Of a DNA stretch of 64,000 nt, positions 32,706-44,512 are shown one piece after another. A program made the position numbers and the translations under genes. Position 1 is the stretch's first letter. Every line of letters starts with the position of its first letter. A model generated the notes under the pieces. The model was not told the DNA's origin and did no database searches. It saw nothing but the letters and a program-made list of their open reading frames with translations. Source of the stretch: Fusarium oxysporum f. sp. lycopersici 4287 (lineage: Eukaryota; Ascomycota; Sordariomycetes; Hypocreales; Nectriaceae); assembly GCF_000149955.1 (NCBI RefSeq), contig NC_031000.1, positions 243,476 to 307,475 of the forward strand. The letters are read 5' to 3'.

Positions 32706-34544
32706 CCATGCGGTACCCCTCTACCGATAAGCCAAAAAAAAAGTTTCCCCATACAAAATGCCCATTTTCACTTATACAGTGCTTAGCCAAAATTGAAGTT
32801 ATTTACATGAAACCAGCTGTGTTTTACTGAGGCCTTCATGCTGTTTCGTATTATGCTATTTTCCCCTACGTTATATAAGCGGCTTGGGCGCATAGCACTA
32901 ATATAAAATTTCTGTCAATGCCTCCTCCACGAACAGTCCTCCCCAAAACTTATAGGATTTTTATCTACACCAGCCTTCCATAATCGCCTTGAAAATGCCT
33001 CGAGCGTCTTATACAGAGGATGTCATTATTAAAGAAATATTAGATATCGCGGATAACGGCCTCTCCCATAACCAAGCCGCACAGAAGCATGACAGCCCTC
33101 AGCCGACTCTTTCGGGCTGATTAAGAGGTATACCATCAAAGTCTGAGGTCACCCATCCTGCCCAACTATTATCCTAATCTCAGAGATCCAGATTAGTTAC
33201 CTGGATACTTCGGCAAGATGCCTTGAGCTATGCTCCTTCTCACAGCCAAATTCGCGCCACCGTCGCTGCGCTCTTAAGACAGCGAGGCCCGGGAAAGGGC
33301 TATCAGTGCGCATTAGATAGCCAGGTTCATGAAACGTCATCCAGTTATCAACATGAAGATAGGGAAACGCCAGGAGGCCTCAAGATTCAATTCTTTTACC
33401 CCAATGGCTATTAATTAGCACGTCGAGATCCAGGAGCGCGGGTATAGCTAGATCAAGCCCGAGAACACAGTTAATATTGACGAGGGTGGTACCATAGCGG
33501 AATTTGGTGGGTAATTAACGTCTTTATCATAAAATTCAATAATCCATTCCAGAATCTAGGCTTGGATTCCTTGGTTATCGGCAGTAGCGATCCGAAGAGG
33601 AAGGCCGTCCTCAAAGGCTCCCAGTCCCGCGTTTAGACTAACTTCATCGAAGCCATGACTGCGGATAGCCGTCTTCTGAAACCCCGGATCATATTTTAAA
33701 GCCAAGGACATGAGCAACAATAGTTTATCAATGAGTTCAAGAAGATAGCCGACTAGTATTACATCACTTCTGACAACGGCTCGACGGACAACCATATCGC
33801 AGTCGAGTGGCCCAAAGAGGTCTATCTGCCTCAAATCCGGCGAGAAGATAAGTCTAATTCCAGGTTTATTATATTAGATGACCGTAGAAGCCAAGTTTCT
33901 ATGAGAATCTGCCTGGTCTGAATCATAAATGTCCCTGACTCAAAATCCATGATCAGTGGATCGAGACTTGCTTTTTTAACAACATATATTATTGTTGCCT
34001 AGCAGTTCATCACTATAACGGTCACCAACCACTATAAAATAGAGATTTCAATGCCTCCAAGTCTGCTTATCGCGGGTAACTCTAAAGATAGCTTCGATAA
34101 CTGCATGAATTCGCCGGTATGGAGGAGGAAGTCGGCCGGTTGAGTAGAGGCAAGAAGAGAAAGGCCATATCTAATCCTAACGAGAAGTTCATGACATTAG
34201 CCGATGCTCTAGTCGCTGGTGAAACTATTTCCAAGCCAAATCAAGCAATTCAAGAGGCAAGGGCTGTTGAGGATGTGATTGAGGTGGAAGGGATGGAAGA
34301 GGAAGAAAGCTCAAACTCGGAGGCGGAAGAGTTACTCGCTGTACGCACTCATACTGGCCTTGAGGATAAAAGGCCCAGAAAATATTAAAAGATATCGAAT
34401 TCTAATCTGAATACTGAAAACAGGTTTAATTTTGCTAATTTTGTTAAGTTTTTCTCATAAGGTTGAAAAAATGCATTTTGTATGGGGAAACCTTTTTTTG
34501 GCTTATCGATAGAGGGGTCTTATCCGTGGAGGGGTACCGCATGG
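32706..34544 (+). mobile_element. Decayed pogo-like transposon with long inverted repeats, 1839 bp
   Basis: Inverted repeats of about 65 bp begin CCATGCGGTACCCCTC at both ends and share the block TTTCCCCATACAAAATGC. The right one has an extra ~17 bp internal duplication (a second GATAAG block). TA flanks both ends (32704-32705 and 34545-34546). The interior holds a plus-strand pogo-like transposase relic. Distinct from the Fot-like element at 256-2112 by TIR sequence. Confidence 0.88.
32995..34388 (+). pseudogene. Pogo-like transposase relic
   Basis: ATG 32995 starts MPRASYTEDVIIKEILDIAD and NGLSHNQAAQKHDSPQPTLS, a psq-type DNA-binding start, but a stop follows at once. Many further stops interrupt the middle (33.1-34.1 kb). 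A readable acidic C-terminal piece persists at 34119-34388 (GKKRKAISNPNEKFMTLADAL). The number of TAA/TAG/TGA codons is consistent with RIP. Non-functional. Confidence 0.75.
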
Positions 34545-34669
34545 TAGCTAACTGAGAGAAACTACCTCTTTTGATCATAAAAATGATTGGGTATGACCTT
34601 GTAAGGATGTGCTGGGTACGAGATTCATGCATGCTGTGCCATGGAAATGTTGAAAGTTACCATCCAGGA

Positions 34670-34829
34670 TGTCGCACTGAGCGTGCTTGAAGGGTTAAAG
34701 TAAAATGTGTTGAGCAGCAGCAAAATGTGTTTTTTGGATTGTTCTTTTTGTTATCTCTTGTGCGGGGTATTCCATCCCGCAGAGTTACTTAAAGCATATA
34801 GCTAGATTACTAATGCCTACCCTGCGACA
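34670..34829 (-). mobile_element. TGTCGCA-ended MITE, copy 3 (160 bp, reversed)
   Basis: TGTCGCA and TGCGACA ends with the interior of copies 1 and 2 in reverse orientation and more diverged. No matching target duplication is visible (CAGGA against GCATC), so this copy is older or rearranged. Confidence 0.75.
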
Positions 34830-35008
34830 GCATCATTCATTCAGCCCCCCCAATCGCCCACCGTATGGGGACTCGAGGCCCGGACTAATAATTATTGCGC
34901 GTAACCCCGCTTCATAATACATAGCCTCAAAAACAAAGTGAGGAACAAGAAACCAACTCCCAACCACTCCGAGGATATTCTTAAACTGCTAGCTATAGTA
35001 CAAGCGAG

Positions 35009-36571
35009 ATGTCTCTGGAACTTCTACCGACAGAACTCCAGTGCTACATCATTCGCTTACTCGACCCCATCAGCTTCATATCGATCAGTCAGGCCAATGC
35101 CCACTTTCGATGTTTCATTAACCCAAAGCAGAAGCATTTTGCAGAGCGTCTTTTGGCGCTTGAGTTAGTGCCTGAGTATGGCGGCCCTTATCTCTTTTTC
35201 CGGTCCAGGGATGCCAGCCTGATACCAGACTGGACCGACCCAGCTTGGGAGAAGATGCGATGGGCCTGCACTAACTGTCTGCGTCTTCTCTCTCACAAGC
35301 ACTTTAACAACCATTCTATTCTCAGATTGCGATACAGGAAGCCTCTTCCCGGATCTCCCGCCGCTAGAATGGTCACTACGTGGGAGCAAACAAGGCACAT
35401 ACCGCATCGAAACACAAATACAGAACAAGCCGAGCTTGATGCCAAAGTCTCCCTTTGGGAAGCGCAAAAGCAGCGTTTTAGATACTTTATTTGCGTTACC
35501 TCAGGCAAAGGACATCTGAGCGGCGATTTTCCAATCAACAATCTGGACCTACTCCAATATTATGGCATGGAGGGTTTCAAAGGCATAAACCAGGACCAGC
35601 TTAACAAAATGACACAACAAGATCAGATAAACTTGCTCGATCAGAATGCCCTGGCTGTGGAGGGTGAGAATTGTGGGAAGAAGCGATGGCTTCGAAAGTG
35701 CAACGAGTGCCGATTCCAACAAGACGAAATATGGCAACTATTCGACGAGACGGGAGGCACTCGGCGGCTACCCATTGTCCCAAGCCGCCAAGTCGTATTT
35801 GGTTCACGCGTCGATCGCTATTTTCCAGGGGTTTCAGAATATCTGAATCACAAGAGACCACGCTTTAATGCGTCTCTTGGTCTCTTCCACAGAAAGGGTG
35901 CTCGTGAACAGCATTGGTCGATGTGGATGGTTCGATGCCCTGGATGCGCGCGCTGGCAAGAGCTGCGAGAGTTTCGGTTTGGTGGGACCCATCACCATTG
36001 GAAGCCCGCGAGAAGAGGGCCCAATCGCGAAGGGGACATAACGTGGGACGAAAAGGAAATCACAGAGCCCTTGCTCAACACATACCGATGTAACTCCTGC
36101 TTCGCCAAAACTCATGGCCGACAGGAGCTAGGAAAGGTACTTAGTGACTGGCTCTTATGCCTCATCGGGCATGAACTCCACAACCTATCGTGGCAGCTCT
36201 CAAGTGGTTTACACGACTTACAAACACTTACTGGGCAACACTTACCCTGGAAGTACTCTAATGAGTGGAGCCGCAGTATGCAGAATACTCCTTGTCTTCA
36301 GCAGGACTTCAACTATATCCTCAAATCCAACGATATTACGATGCTTAAGTTTCGTCGCGAGAAGTGTAGGTATATCTGGGAACGTATCCAGATTAAGGAT
36401 GATAAGCGGGTACCAGAAGATATAAATGCATTATATGATGATTTGGGACGTATATTTGATGAATGTGAGGAGCACTGGAAATGGCTCCAGGGGTGTAAGA
36501 GGGAGATTGAGGAGCAGCCTGAACCACTTGTCGAATGGGCCCTGAGTAGAGATGGAGCTTTGTTTACCTGA
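35009..36571 (+). CDS. F-box protein, 520 aa
   Basis: Intronless frame from ATG 35009. The N-terminal ~45 residues are an F-box (LELLPTELQCYIIRLLDPISFISISQANAHFR), the Skp1-binding module of SCF ubiquitin ligases. Several Cys pairs follow: CTNCLRLLSHKHF, KKRWLRKCNECRF, VRCPGCARWQE and YRCNSCFAKTHG, suggesting one or two zinc-binding units for substrate recognition. The rest has no WD40 or LRR repeats. Uncharacterised F-box proteins of this layout are numerous in Pezizomycotina. The target is unknown. The gene is complete and shows no disabling change. Confidence 0.85.
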   Translation: MSLELLPTELQCYIIRLLDPISFISISQANAHFRCFINPKQKHFAERLLALELVPEYGGPYLFFRSRDASLIPDWTDPAWEKMRWACTNCLRLLSHKHFNNHSILRLRYRKPLPGSPAARMVTTWEQTRHIPHRNTNTEQAELDAKVSLWEAQKQRFRYFICVTSGKGHLSGDFPINNLDLLQYYGMEGFKGINQDQLNKMTQQDQINLLDQNALAVEGENCGKKRWLRKCNECRFQQDEIWQLFDETGGTRRLPIVPSRQVVFGSRVDRYFPGVSEYLNHKRPRFNASLGLFHRKGAREQHWSMWMVRCPGCARWQELREFRFGGTHHHWKPARRGPNREGDITWDEKEITEPLLNTYRCNSCFAKTHGRQELGKVLSDWLLCLIGHELHNLSWQLSSGLHDLQTLTGQHLPWKYSNEWSRSMQNTPCLQQDFNYILKSNDITMLKFRREKCRYIWERIQIKDDKRVPEDINALYDDLGRIFDECEEHWKWLQGCKREIEEQPEPLVEWALSRDGALFT

Positions 36572-38400
36572 TTTAGAATATTTCGGAGTATCATAAATTG
36601 TCAATAGTCTAGATGTCAATATACGTTAACAAAACATCACAGTAATGTTTGCGTTGAAGTTTATTCAAGCTGCCTGCTATAGTTCAAACAAATTTACTCA
36701 AAATAAGAGAGCTATAATGTACTTGATTTTTGTCACAAGGTGGCAAGAAACATGGAGAACTTAGGGAAAAGGCTGTACGCACGGGCCTGTTTGTGCGTTA
36801 AGTCGAAATGCAAGAGGGGAGGCTACAGTAGGACATCACGGAAGCTTACGTCTATACCTGTGGATTGGGCAACCTGTACAGAAATAACTTAGTCCTATGA
36901 CGTTGCGTTTGTGACCGCCTCTGGCCCTCAATATGTACGGCAGCTCTGGACGGGTCAGGAGCCGGATCCCCTTACGACTTGGGAATTTCCTAGCCACCAA
37001 GATTGGTTTGGTTGTCTTGTGGGAGGTTCCGCATCTCATTTTGTTGGTTCACACATGGGTTGCTTCAACTAGATCAGACCCTGCTATCTGTAGCTGCAGG
37101 CTTGAGTGGGGTGCGGGTAACTTTCCATATATGCACAATTTGGTCAGCAAGCTGTCACTTACACGGCGTTACAACGGCATGATATGGCAATAGTTAACCT
37201 TGCGAAGCAAGGACCTAGCGTAATAGCACGGTAATCGTTGTTGGATCAGTTCAGTGCGCTGTTAGGCGGATGGAGAGTCGTCCGGCGGCTAGGAGGAGCC
37301 CAGCAGTTGGGTCCTTGCGGCACTCCTGTGTAGCTCAGTAAGGGTCCTTGAGCCAGCCACCCACCATTGAATGAAATAATTGCCTAACTGCTACATCAAG
37401 GCTTGTTCCGGAGATCTGTTCGTCTTTTTGTAGCAAATTCATGTGACAAGGTCATCTTCCAATCCAAAAAGTTTATGCAGAACGATGAAGGCCGTCCTGC
37501 TAGGCAACCGTGCTCTTCGGCTATCCGTTAATACTGTCAAGGCTTAATGCTCCTGAAAGATCATTTACTGAACCGGCTATATGAAGCATTAAATATATCC
37601 TTGTATTGATACATGAGAGGGTTCAGCTAATCATACTCAAGCCCGCCTGATTACTCTCACTGGCTATAACGACTGATGGACAAGGTTGTGTCACTATAGA
37701 GCCTGGTGGTCACAAACTAATAGATAATGCGTCTCAAGGTTTATCCTGGGCTGGAAACGTTATGGACGCGGTAGCCAGAAACATGACAATACCGTCGAGC
37801 TTGGTCATCGAAATAGAGTTAACCTGACCGTAGCTTTGTAACTCAGTATCGTGGTGCACTGCCTACCTGCCAGTAAGCTTAACCTAAAAAGATTTAAGGT
37901 TCGGGGCGAGCGTAAGTATCAAGTCAGTGGCCATCATCATGAATAGCCCGATTGGATGCAAACATGGAGTCCTGTTATGGAATCACGTGCATCTACACTT
38001 GATATCACACATGCTTACCCCTGAGCCTGAGTAGCACATGGACCCCAGGGTAGAAAGGGGCTGCAACTCGAGTCGTAAGCTACCGAGCTAGATGTGGAGT
38101 TACAGCAAGAAAGTAGGCTAGGCCAGATAGCGAGAGAGAAATAGCCCAAGGCAGATCGCAGGCAGGTAGTCCAGAATCGGTTTGTAGCGGTTTCACTGCA
38201 ATTTTAGATTTGCTTCATTGTATTCATTGCTGTGGATAACTTTGGTCCGTCTTAATTCAGTTGCATTATCCATTCTCGGTGCCTCGTATCCAGTGTACTA
38301 CCCCCTTCTTCCATCTGCCATTAAACATTATGTTACGGTACTAGTCTGACGAATATCGAAGTGCATCGATACTCGCAGATAATATACCAGGCTACATCGC
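36572..38400. other. 1.8 kb intergenic region
   Basis: Lies between convergent genes (F-box plus strand, hydrolase minus strand). No open frame with a recognisable domain, no tRNA and no repeat noticed. Confidence 0.5.
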
Positions 38401-39693
38401 TCAAGCTATCTCTGTTCCATTCACGGCTTTCAACAACTGCGATTTCTCCCCACCGTGATAAGCATTAACCCCAAGAGAATAGTGTGCACCGAATAGATGC
38501 GCCTTTCCCGTCTTGCTATAGAAAACCATGTTTGGGTCATAACCCGAGCCCTTGTCGTCGCGGTGCATCACGACGCCTAGCATGGCCACAAAGTCGGTTT
38601 CGTTCGCAAAATGCTCTGTAGTGTGGACGTATTTGCTCAAAGGCTGTTCAGTCCCATCTATCACCTTCCAGTCGATACTTGGGTTCCCAAAGGTGAATAT
38701 TCTTAGCCTTTCCTTAATTATTCGTCTTTGAGGGGAGCCTTTTGGAGTCTCTGTTGCCAGCGTCTGTAACGCCAGGCGCAAGACCAGGCAACCCTGAGAG
38801 TGCGCGATCATGACGACTTTGCCGGGGACTTTACCAGCGGCCGGCCATAGAGCAGCCCTAAGCTCTTGCTCGAGGGCTTCCTGAGCAGCCTTGCTACTCT
38901 GTGTCCTTTCGATAAGAGTATTTGGCTCACCGTCCCTGCGTTCGCCGCAACACTCGATAAAGTCCCAGAGGATGCCGTCGCTTCTGTTATATACTCCTGT
39001 GACTTCTCTGTTGAAGGTGTCACGGATCTTATCGCACGACCGTTGAAACCAAAAGAATTCGTTTGCAATGCCGTTGATGAAGAGCCATTTCTCGTTTGGT
39101 GGGGACGGCGGCCCGCCGTGAAGCGCTGAAATGTATGTTGGTGATGGAGGGTTGGCGTTTGCATCAAAGTCGCTGCGTAGACTGACGTTTAGTTGAACAT
39201 CGTCGAGTCCGTTTGGCATTTTGCCTCTGCCCATCTTCAGAATGGCAACAATGGTCAAGGTTACCCGTTGTGCTTGGCAAACCACAGCGTTTCTGTTCTC
39301 CGGTAGCCACAAGTCGAGTTCATTGTACGGATTGTCTATGCCTGGGAACTCAGCATCAAGGGTCTCTGTCGCACCGTCAGTGGACGGAAATCTACCCAAG
39401 ACGCTTCCAGGTCTGATCAAGTCGTATAAGAACTGGCCAAGTTCGGGTAGATGGTTCAATATGAAGTTTAGGGAGGGCTTGTTGACGCCATTGGTAAATA
39501 TAGCCCTCCAAATGAGGGCTGCGCCGCTGAGGCTTTGTGTCATGGCTTCTAGAGACCGATTTATCGCCTGGAGGATTGCATCGACCACTTGTGTGTCGCC
39601 TGCAGCGACAAACACCTTAATTGCCAAGGTGAGAAAGGTGCCAGCTATGTATGAGCCGAGTGTAAGAAGTGCAGGGCGTATTTTCGAGGTCAT
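38401..39693 (-). CDS. Alpha/beta-hydrolase-like protein, 430 aa
   Basis: Intronless from ATG 39693. An N-terminal hydrophobic helix (ALLTLGSYIAGTFLTLAI) suggests a membrane anchor or signal. The nucleophile elbow KVVMIAHSQGCLVL puts the catalytic Ser at residue 299 in a GxSxG-like H-S-Q-G context; candidate Asp 367 (ANETDFVAML) and His 399 or 404 (AHLFGAHYS) follow in the right order. An upstream LFINGIANEFFWFQRSCDKI segment fits the strand/oxyanion region. Likely a lipase/esterase-type serine hydrolase of the DUF676-like group; substrate unknown. Next minus-strand gene upstream is the berberine-bridge-like oxidase. Confidence 0.7.
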   Translation of the reverse strand: MTSKIRPALLTLGSYIAGTFLTLAIKVFVAAGDTQVVDAILQAINRSLEAMTQSLSGAALIWRAIFTNGVNKPSLNFILNHLPELGQFLYDLIRPGSVLGRFPSTDGATETLDAEFPGIDNPYNELDLWLPENRNAVVCQAQRVTLTIVAILKMGRGKMPNGLDDVQLNVSLRSDFDANANPPSPTYISALHGGPPSPPNEKWLFINGIANEFFWFQRSCDKIRDTFNREVTGVYNRSDGILWDFIECCGERRDGEPNTLIERTQSSKAAQEALEQELRAALWPAAGKVPGKVVMIAHSQGCLVLRLALQTLATETPKGSPQRRIIKERLRIFTFGNPSIDWKVIDGTEQPLSKYVHTTEHFANETDFVAMLGVVMHRDDKGSGYDPNMVFYSKTGKAHLFGAHYSLGVNAYHGGEKSQLLKAVNGTEIA

Positions 39694-40336
39694 GTTTACG
39701 AGGCGTGTCGAGAATGCTCGGATCCAATTTTATAGCAAACGAAACTTATTAACAAGGTAGGGCGAAGGACACGACACAAATGGTCTAGATAACAGGCGGA
39801 AACTCGAGGGACTCCTGGAAATATAGCATTTGGTTTACGGGCGTCTCCCTAGGTTCACATGTCATATGATTGAAGATAGCGCAAAGGTTTCAGCTCAAGG
39901 GCAGGGGAATGATGCCATGGCTGAAAATAGTGGTGGCACAATAATCTTAAGCCACTTATAGCATTGTTCATGGTATGACAAGATGAATACGACATCTTAC
40001 CTGCATACCCCTCCTGGCACGGCAGGGTTAGTCGCTCTCATGGACTCCAGTGTGACTCGTATCTATAGGCTACCTAAAACCATGCTTGAGCCACCGCAGT
40101 TTCCTTTATCGTATGTAGGATGAGTGCGATATCTTAGCAAATAGTGAACCTCAACTAACAAAATACTTCTCAACAACATTCAGTGGCTCAGATTTTTCAA
40201 AACTGGTTCATATTGCATTATAGTCACATCTCAATTTACATCCCCCCACTTGCGCTTACAAGTCATGGAGGTTGAGGATGATCCGATGGGATAAACGGCC
40301 GGCTATTATATACCCCTCAACAGAGCAATCTACAGT
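39694..40336. other. Intergenic spacer
   Basis: About 640 bp between two minus-strand genes; it should hold the promoter of the hydrolase and the 3-prime end of the oxidase transcript. No specific site recognised. Confidence 0.4.
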
Positions 40337-42055
40337 TTAAGCGCCCTTTGTTTCAATAGCCGAAACAGCAAACGGGCTTGCCGTAAAGGTACCGTTAGGA
40401 TCAGCTTTACCCCTTGCTCTACCCAGTTTCTGGTACTTATCCGCATCCTCATAATAATATTCCCAAACCTCCTGCTTCCCCAAGTCCCAGTCACCATAAG
40501 AGCCCCAGAGCAAACGTCTGTCCTGCTTACTAAACGGGCTCGAGGGACCAGCCATAATAGAGTCATTCTTGGCCTGCCACTTTTCGGCATACTCTTTATA
40601 CTTGTCACCCAGTTCATGAAAACAGTCCAGCGTCTGGACAACCGACGTGTCCCTCCAGCTGTAGGAAGTGCCGTTATCCTTGTTTAGATAGAAACGCGAA
40701 TTGGCGCCTCCAAAGCATTGGATCTGCATTACAAGCTTGCAATGGGTGTAGACCTCGTACTCCTTATCCCCTGGGTTATTACCGAGCAACTGGTGCGGGT
40801 TATAGATCAAGTCGATGCGATCAATGACCGAGTCGACCCAACCGTCCTTTTCGAGAGACTTCGAGTTGGTAGAGTAGGTGCGCTTGACATAAGGGAGATC
40901 AAACTCTCGCTGCCTGGGGAGGATCCATCTTCCAGTCATCCGAGACATGTCCTCTTCGAACTCGTCGATGAGGAGAGTCTCATTTTCGAAAAAACCCTTG
41001 AGGGCCCGGAACTTGTTGAACCATTGATCAACACTCTCGTCATACTTATCCTCCTTGCTGGTAGGGCACCATTGCGCATAAACCACGATGGTGGCGGGGA
41101 AGCGACCATTGAGCCACTCAAGAAATACATCCGGAAGGGCGTTCTTGATCTTTTTTTGAATGTTTTCCCAAAGACTAGCATTATTCAATGTGGGAAATAG
41201 CATCGCGATGGGAAAGTCGGTGCTGATGCCATTAACAGTGAGGTCAAAGCCTCGAGGGACCTTGGCATTGTCGGCCATTTGTGCGACGGCGGTAAGCAGC
41301 TTTTTGAGGACTTTGGGGGAGTAGATCCAGACTCCTTTGATGCCGTGTGGTCCCTTGAATCCGTTTGGGCCGGCAAAGGTCCCCATGTAGCTCTTGGCCT
41401 GATACACCTCGACGGTATAGTGTGAGATGATGCCAAAATTACCTGGACTGCCCCCGAGTATGGCATAGAAAAGCTCGAAGTCGTTCTCTTTAGAGATGTC
41501 TCGAATGACACCGTCGTGACAGACCATCCGAATGGTTCTGATGTGGTCGCCAAAAAGGCCAAAGCCACGGCCAAGCTGGCCATAACCACCAGTTTGACCA
41601 TGCCCACCCACACATACGTAAGCGCAATCTCCGTGGGGGACAAACAGTTGGTTGTGCTTGAGATATGTGTTGAGCTCTTTGAGTTGATTGCTGACGCCAA
41701 CGTACACCAGGGCTCTATCTTGGTCAATGGGGCCATGGGGATTCAGAACCATCAAGTCCTTGTACGTGTTGCTAAGGTCCATCTGAATGTTCTTGCCACT
41801 GGTAGACGACGCACCACTGTACTGGTGACCGCCACTCTTAACAGCAATAGCGACTTTGTTCTCTCTGGCCCAAATTACAGCCTTGATGACGTCTTCGTCT
41901 CCTTTCGGCTGAACGATGAGATCTGGGTGCATATTGTGATCAACCTGGTAAGTTGAGGTTGCATATTGCTGGTTGAAGTAGGCGTAGTCCTGTTTCTCAG
42001 CTTGAGTGCCATCGCGGGAGTATTGCATCCCCTCAAAACCCGGAATTTGTACCAT
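40337..42055 (-). CDS. Berberine-bridge-enzyme-like FAD-linked oxidase, 572 aa
   Basis: Intronless frame from ATG 42055. FAD-binding PCMH domain (PF01565) over about residues 40-220: HPDLIVQPKGDEDVIKAV, AVKSGGHQYSGASSTSGKN with the flavin-linking His 77, and HGDCAYVCVGGHGQTGGYGQ. Cys 144 is in the position of the second (6-S-cysteinyl) flavin link of berberine-bridge enzymes. The C-terminal BBE motif is present (YYEDADKYQKLGRARGKADPNGTF region). Such enzymes oxidise alcohols, sugars or alkaloid intermediates and are frequent in fungal secondary-metabolite clusters. No clear signal peptide is visible. Substrate cannot be inferred. The gene is intact. Confidence 0.9.
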   Translation of the reverse strand: MVQIPGFEGMQYSRDGTQAEKQDYAYFNQQYATSTYQVDHNMHPDLIVQPKGDEDVIKAVIWARENKVAIAVKSGGHQYSGASSTSGKNIQMDLSNTYKDLMVLNPHGPIDQDRALVYVGVSNQLKELNTYLKHNQLFVPHGDCAYVCVGGHGQTGGYGQLGRGFGLFGDHIRTIRMVCHDGVIRDISKENDFELFYAILGGSPGNFGIISHYTVEVYQAKSYMGTFAGPNGFKGPHGIKGVWIYSPKVLKKLLTAVAQMADNAKVPRGFDLTVNGISTDFPIAMLFPTLNNASLWENIQKKIKNALPDVFLEWLNGRFPATIVVYAQWCPTSKEDKYDESVDQWFNKFRALKGFFENETLLIDEFEEDMSRMTGRWILPRQREFDLPYVKRTYSTNSKSLEKDGWVDSVIDRIDLIYNPHQLLGNNPGDKEYEVYTHCKLVMQIQCFGGANSRFYLNKDNGTSYSWRDTSVVQTLDCFHELGDKYKEYAEKWQAKNDSIMAGPSSPFSKQDRRLLWGSYGDWDLGKQEVWEYYYEDADKYQKLGRARGKADPNGTFTASPFAVSAIETKGA

Positions 42056-44512
42056 GATTGCTCTCTGAAAGACGCCAAATGCGCAATTGGCAGAAGTCTT
42101 GGTTGAAATGTTTAGTGGATAGGCTTAAGACGCGAATGACATCCAATTTCATACTTTTCAGGAGTGCTTAAAGACACGAGCTAGTGTCGAGGCGCTCAGT
42201 CTCCACGGTGATTCCGACTGATATCTGTAATCTCAAGTGTAACATTGATTTGGTGCACACTCCTCGAGCTTGAGACTTGTAGAAGAGTCAGCTTACAGCG
42301 CCACCGTTATCTCAGCCAGCCTCGTTGTCCCAATCTCCATCCAAGGTGAGCCGTGTCTGACGCTGTTGGGGATCATTAGACATATTTAGGGCAATGAACT
42401 ATATTCCCGTATCTTATGCTTTTACTGCTACTGGTTTGCCATAGCATGAAGATGTCCAGTGTATTGAGGTATTGATACAGACGTACGTTACGAAGATAGA
42501 ACCTGTTGAGGGCCTCGTTGCACCTCCAACAGTAGGACTACATCGAGTGCCAAGCTCCCTTCCTAATGTGACTGTAATGCACGTAAACTCTCAACACCAT
42601 TAAGATTCAGAAGTGTGTAAAAGAAATTCAGCCAGCCCACCTTCAACCTCCACGTGAAGCCGAACCACAACAAGTCTTCTCGTGTTATGATGCCCCTTGT
42701 GTCAACACTTGCAGGGATAGACTTGAAGACTGCAAATTCAGTTGGACTACCTTTAAACTGCGAGCTCAAACTGCTATTAAGGTTTTAATAATTCAAACCA
42801 TAGATTATGGCTGTTTAGCTGGGGGGTGGGGTGTACTGCCCTACAAGCAGATGTTACTGACATGTGATGGCCTGGGAGTGGGAAGTTCCACTCACTTTGG
42901 CTTACTAGCGACCGAAAAGAATGTCAGTTATAAGGTTTAAAACTTAGACTAGATATAAAATCTCTGCTTTATTAAATAGGGATAGAAGAGTATAGATTGC
43001 TACAAGTCTTAAACTAGTGCTGCATGCTATTCCATATTTCCATGGTTAAGTAGGCTAATTTTATAAGGCCTAGCTCATCCCATTTCCTTCCGCTGATACT
43101 TCGGCAGTGGATGTCGTTGAGACAGGGTTGAGGCTCTTTGTCAGGTGGAGACAAATTGGGCGACCCGGAGCGGACTGGACAAGGTCCTGGCTTAACTTGC
43201 CCCATGGTACAAGGGGGTGCTAAAAATGGCTTTTACCAGTATCTACGGAGTACAAAGGCGGGTATTAGTTCCAAAAGTGGCCTTTGTTTATTACGCAATA
43301 TTTACAGAGGCTATGCGTCACCATCCACTACTACGGCCTTGTTGGCTGCCCACTCCATATGGCAATACATTAATATATTTGCATCGGTTGTCCTTTCTCC
43401 GCTGTCATACACTCTCCGCATGGAGGAGGGGGTCGGCGTTCGCACTGACCACTTCAATTTGACGTCGGCGCCCTTCTCGAGAAGCAACTGACTATGGATT
43501 TGTTGTTGGCAGAACATGTTGCCTGTAAGGCCGTGCTATTGGAATTATCCGCACTGATTCTCTTAATGTCACACTTTAACGCGGAATTTTGACTCTGTGT
43601 TAAAGCTCTTGATTTCTAACTTAATGATTGACTGAGGTTGGTCTGTTGTATCCTCCATTGGATAGGGTCGTATTCGTCAGCTGTAACGGGCGTGCCGCAC
43701 GATCTGTTTCATCTACGTCTGATATTGTAGGTCACACAGCTTGTGTGTCAGAGCAGCCTTAGTGATACGATGTGACCCAGGCTGTTCAATTGGTCCGGGT
43801 CTTGCCATTTTAATACTGGTCTAGTCCGGTCTGGTCTTAGGTTATATAGGTATTAAGGAAGAAAAGAGGGGAGGGTGGTTGTGACCTATAGGTTATCAAG
43901 AGAGACTTAAAAGCCAGAGTTGGAGGGGAATGCAATTGAGGAAGGAAGACACGACGCGTGCACCGGCCTGAAGGGTGATAATTGAACGAGTTACGATGCA
44001 TACTGTCCGCAGTAGGCCTGGCACAAAAGGTTAAGCGAGATGGGACCAATGAGTGTACAGGTAAGCATGTGAGAACTGCAAATAGCCTAGCCTCGTGGCT
44101 CTGAGTTCATTCGCTCATTCATTCGTATGTTCCTCCTCACGCTCAACGGCACGCTTGGCCTCTCTCCGCTGAATTATAAAGACATCAATCTCAAGCGAGT
44201 GCTTGACGCCGGCACACTTCACAGACACCAGGTATTGCGTACTGAAGGGCGAAGTGAAAGAGATACTATCCAATCTAGGATCACAAAGGGAGAGAAATAC
44301 GCTCGACAAGCCATGAATCAGTCCATCTTTGGTTCACGACGGAGTACGCCTGGGCAGCAAGGATCGGTGCGCCGCGTATCAAGTAAAACTAGCTGTTGTA
44401 CTAGTTTGGAAGCGTCAGAACCTCCAAACCTGTCTCACATTTCGGTGGTCTTGTCGAAGACGACCTTTTTGGCTAACGACGAGTCAGTATTGGCCAATTC
44501 TGCGCTAGGGGT
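42056..44512. other. 2.4 kb intergenic region
   Basis: Upstream of the oxidase and downstream of the Ppo gene. No gene or repeat recognised; only short frames without domain signatures. Confidence 0.5.

Noticed and set aside
32995..34388. Treating the short frames at 33223-33414 and 34119-34388 as separate small genes
   Set aside because: Both lie inside the TIR-bounded pogo-like element and fit a decayed transposase.
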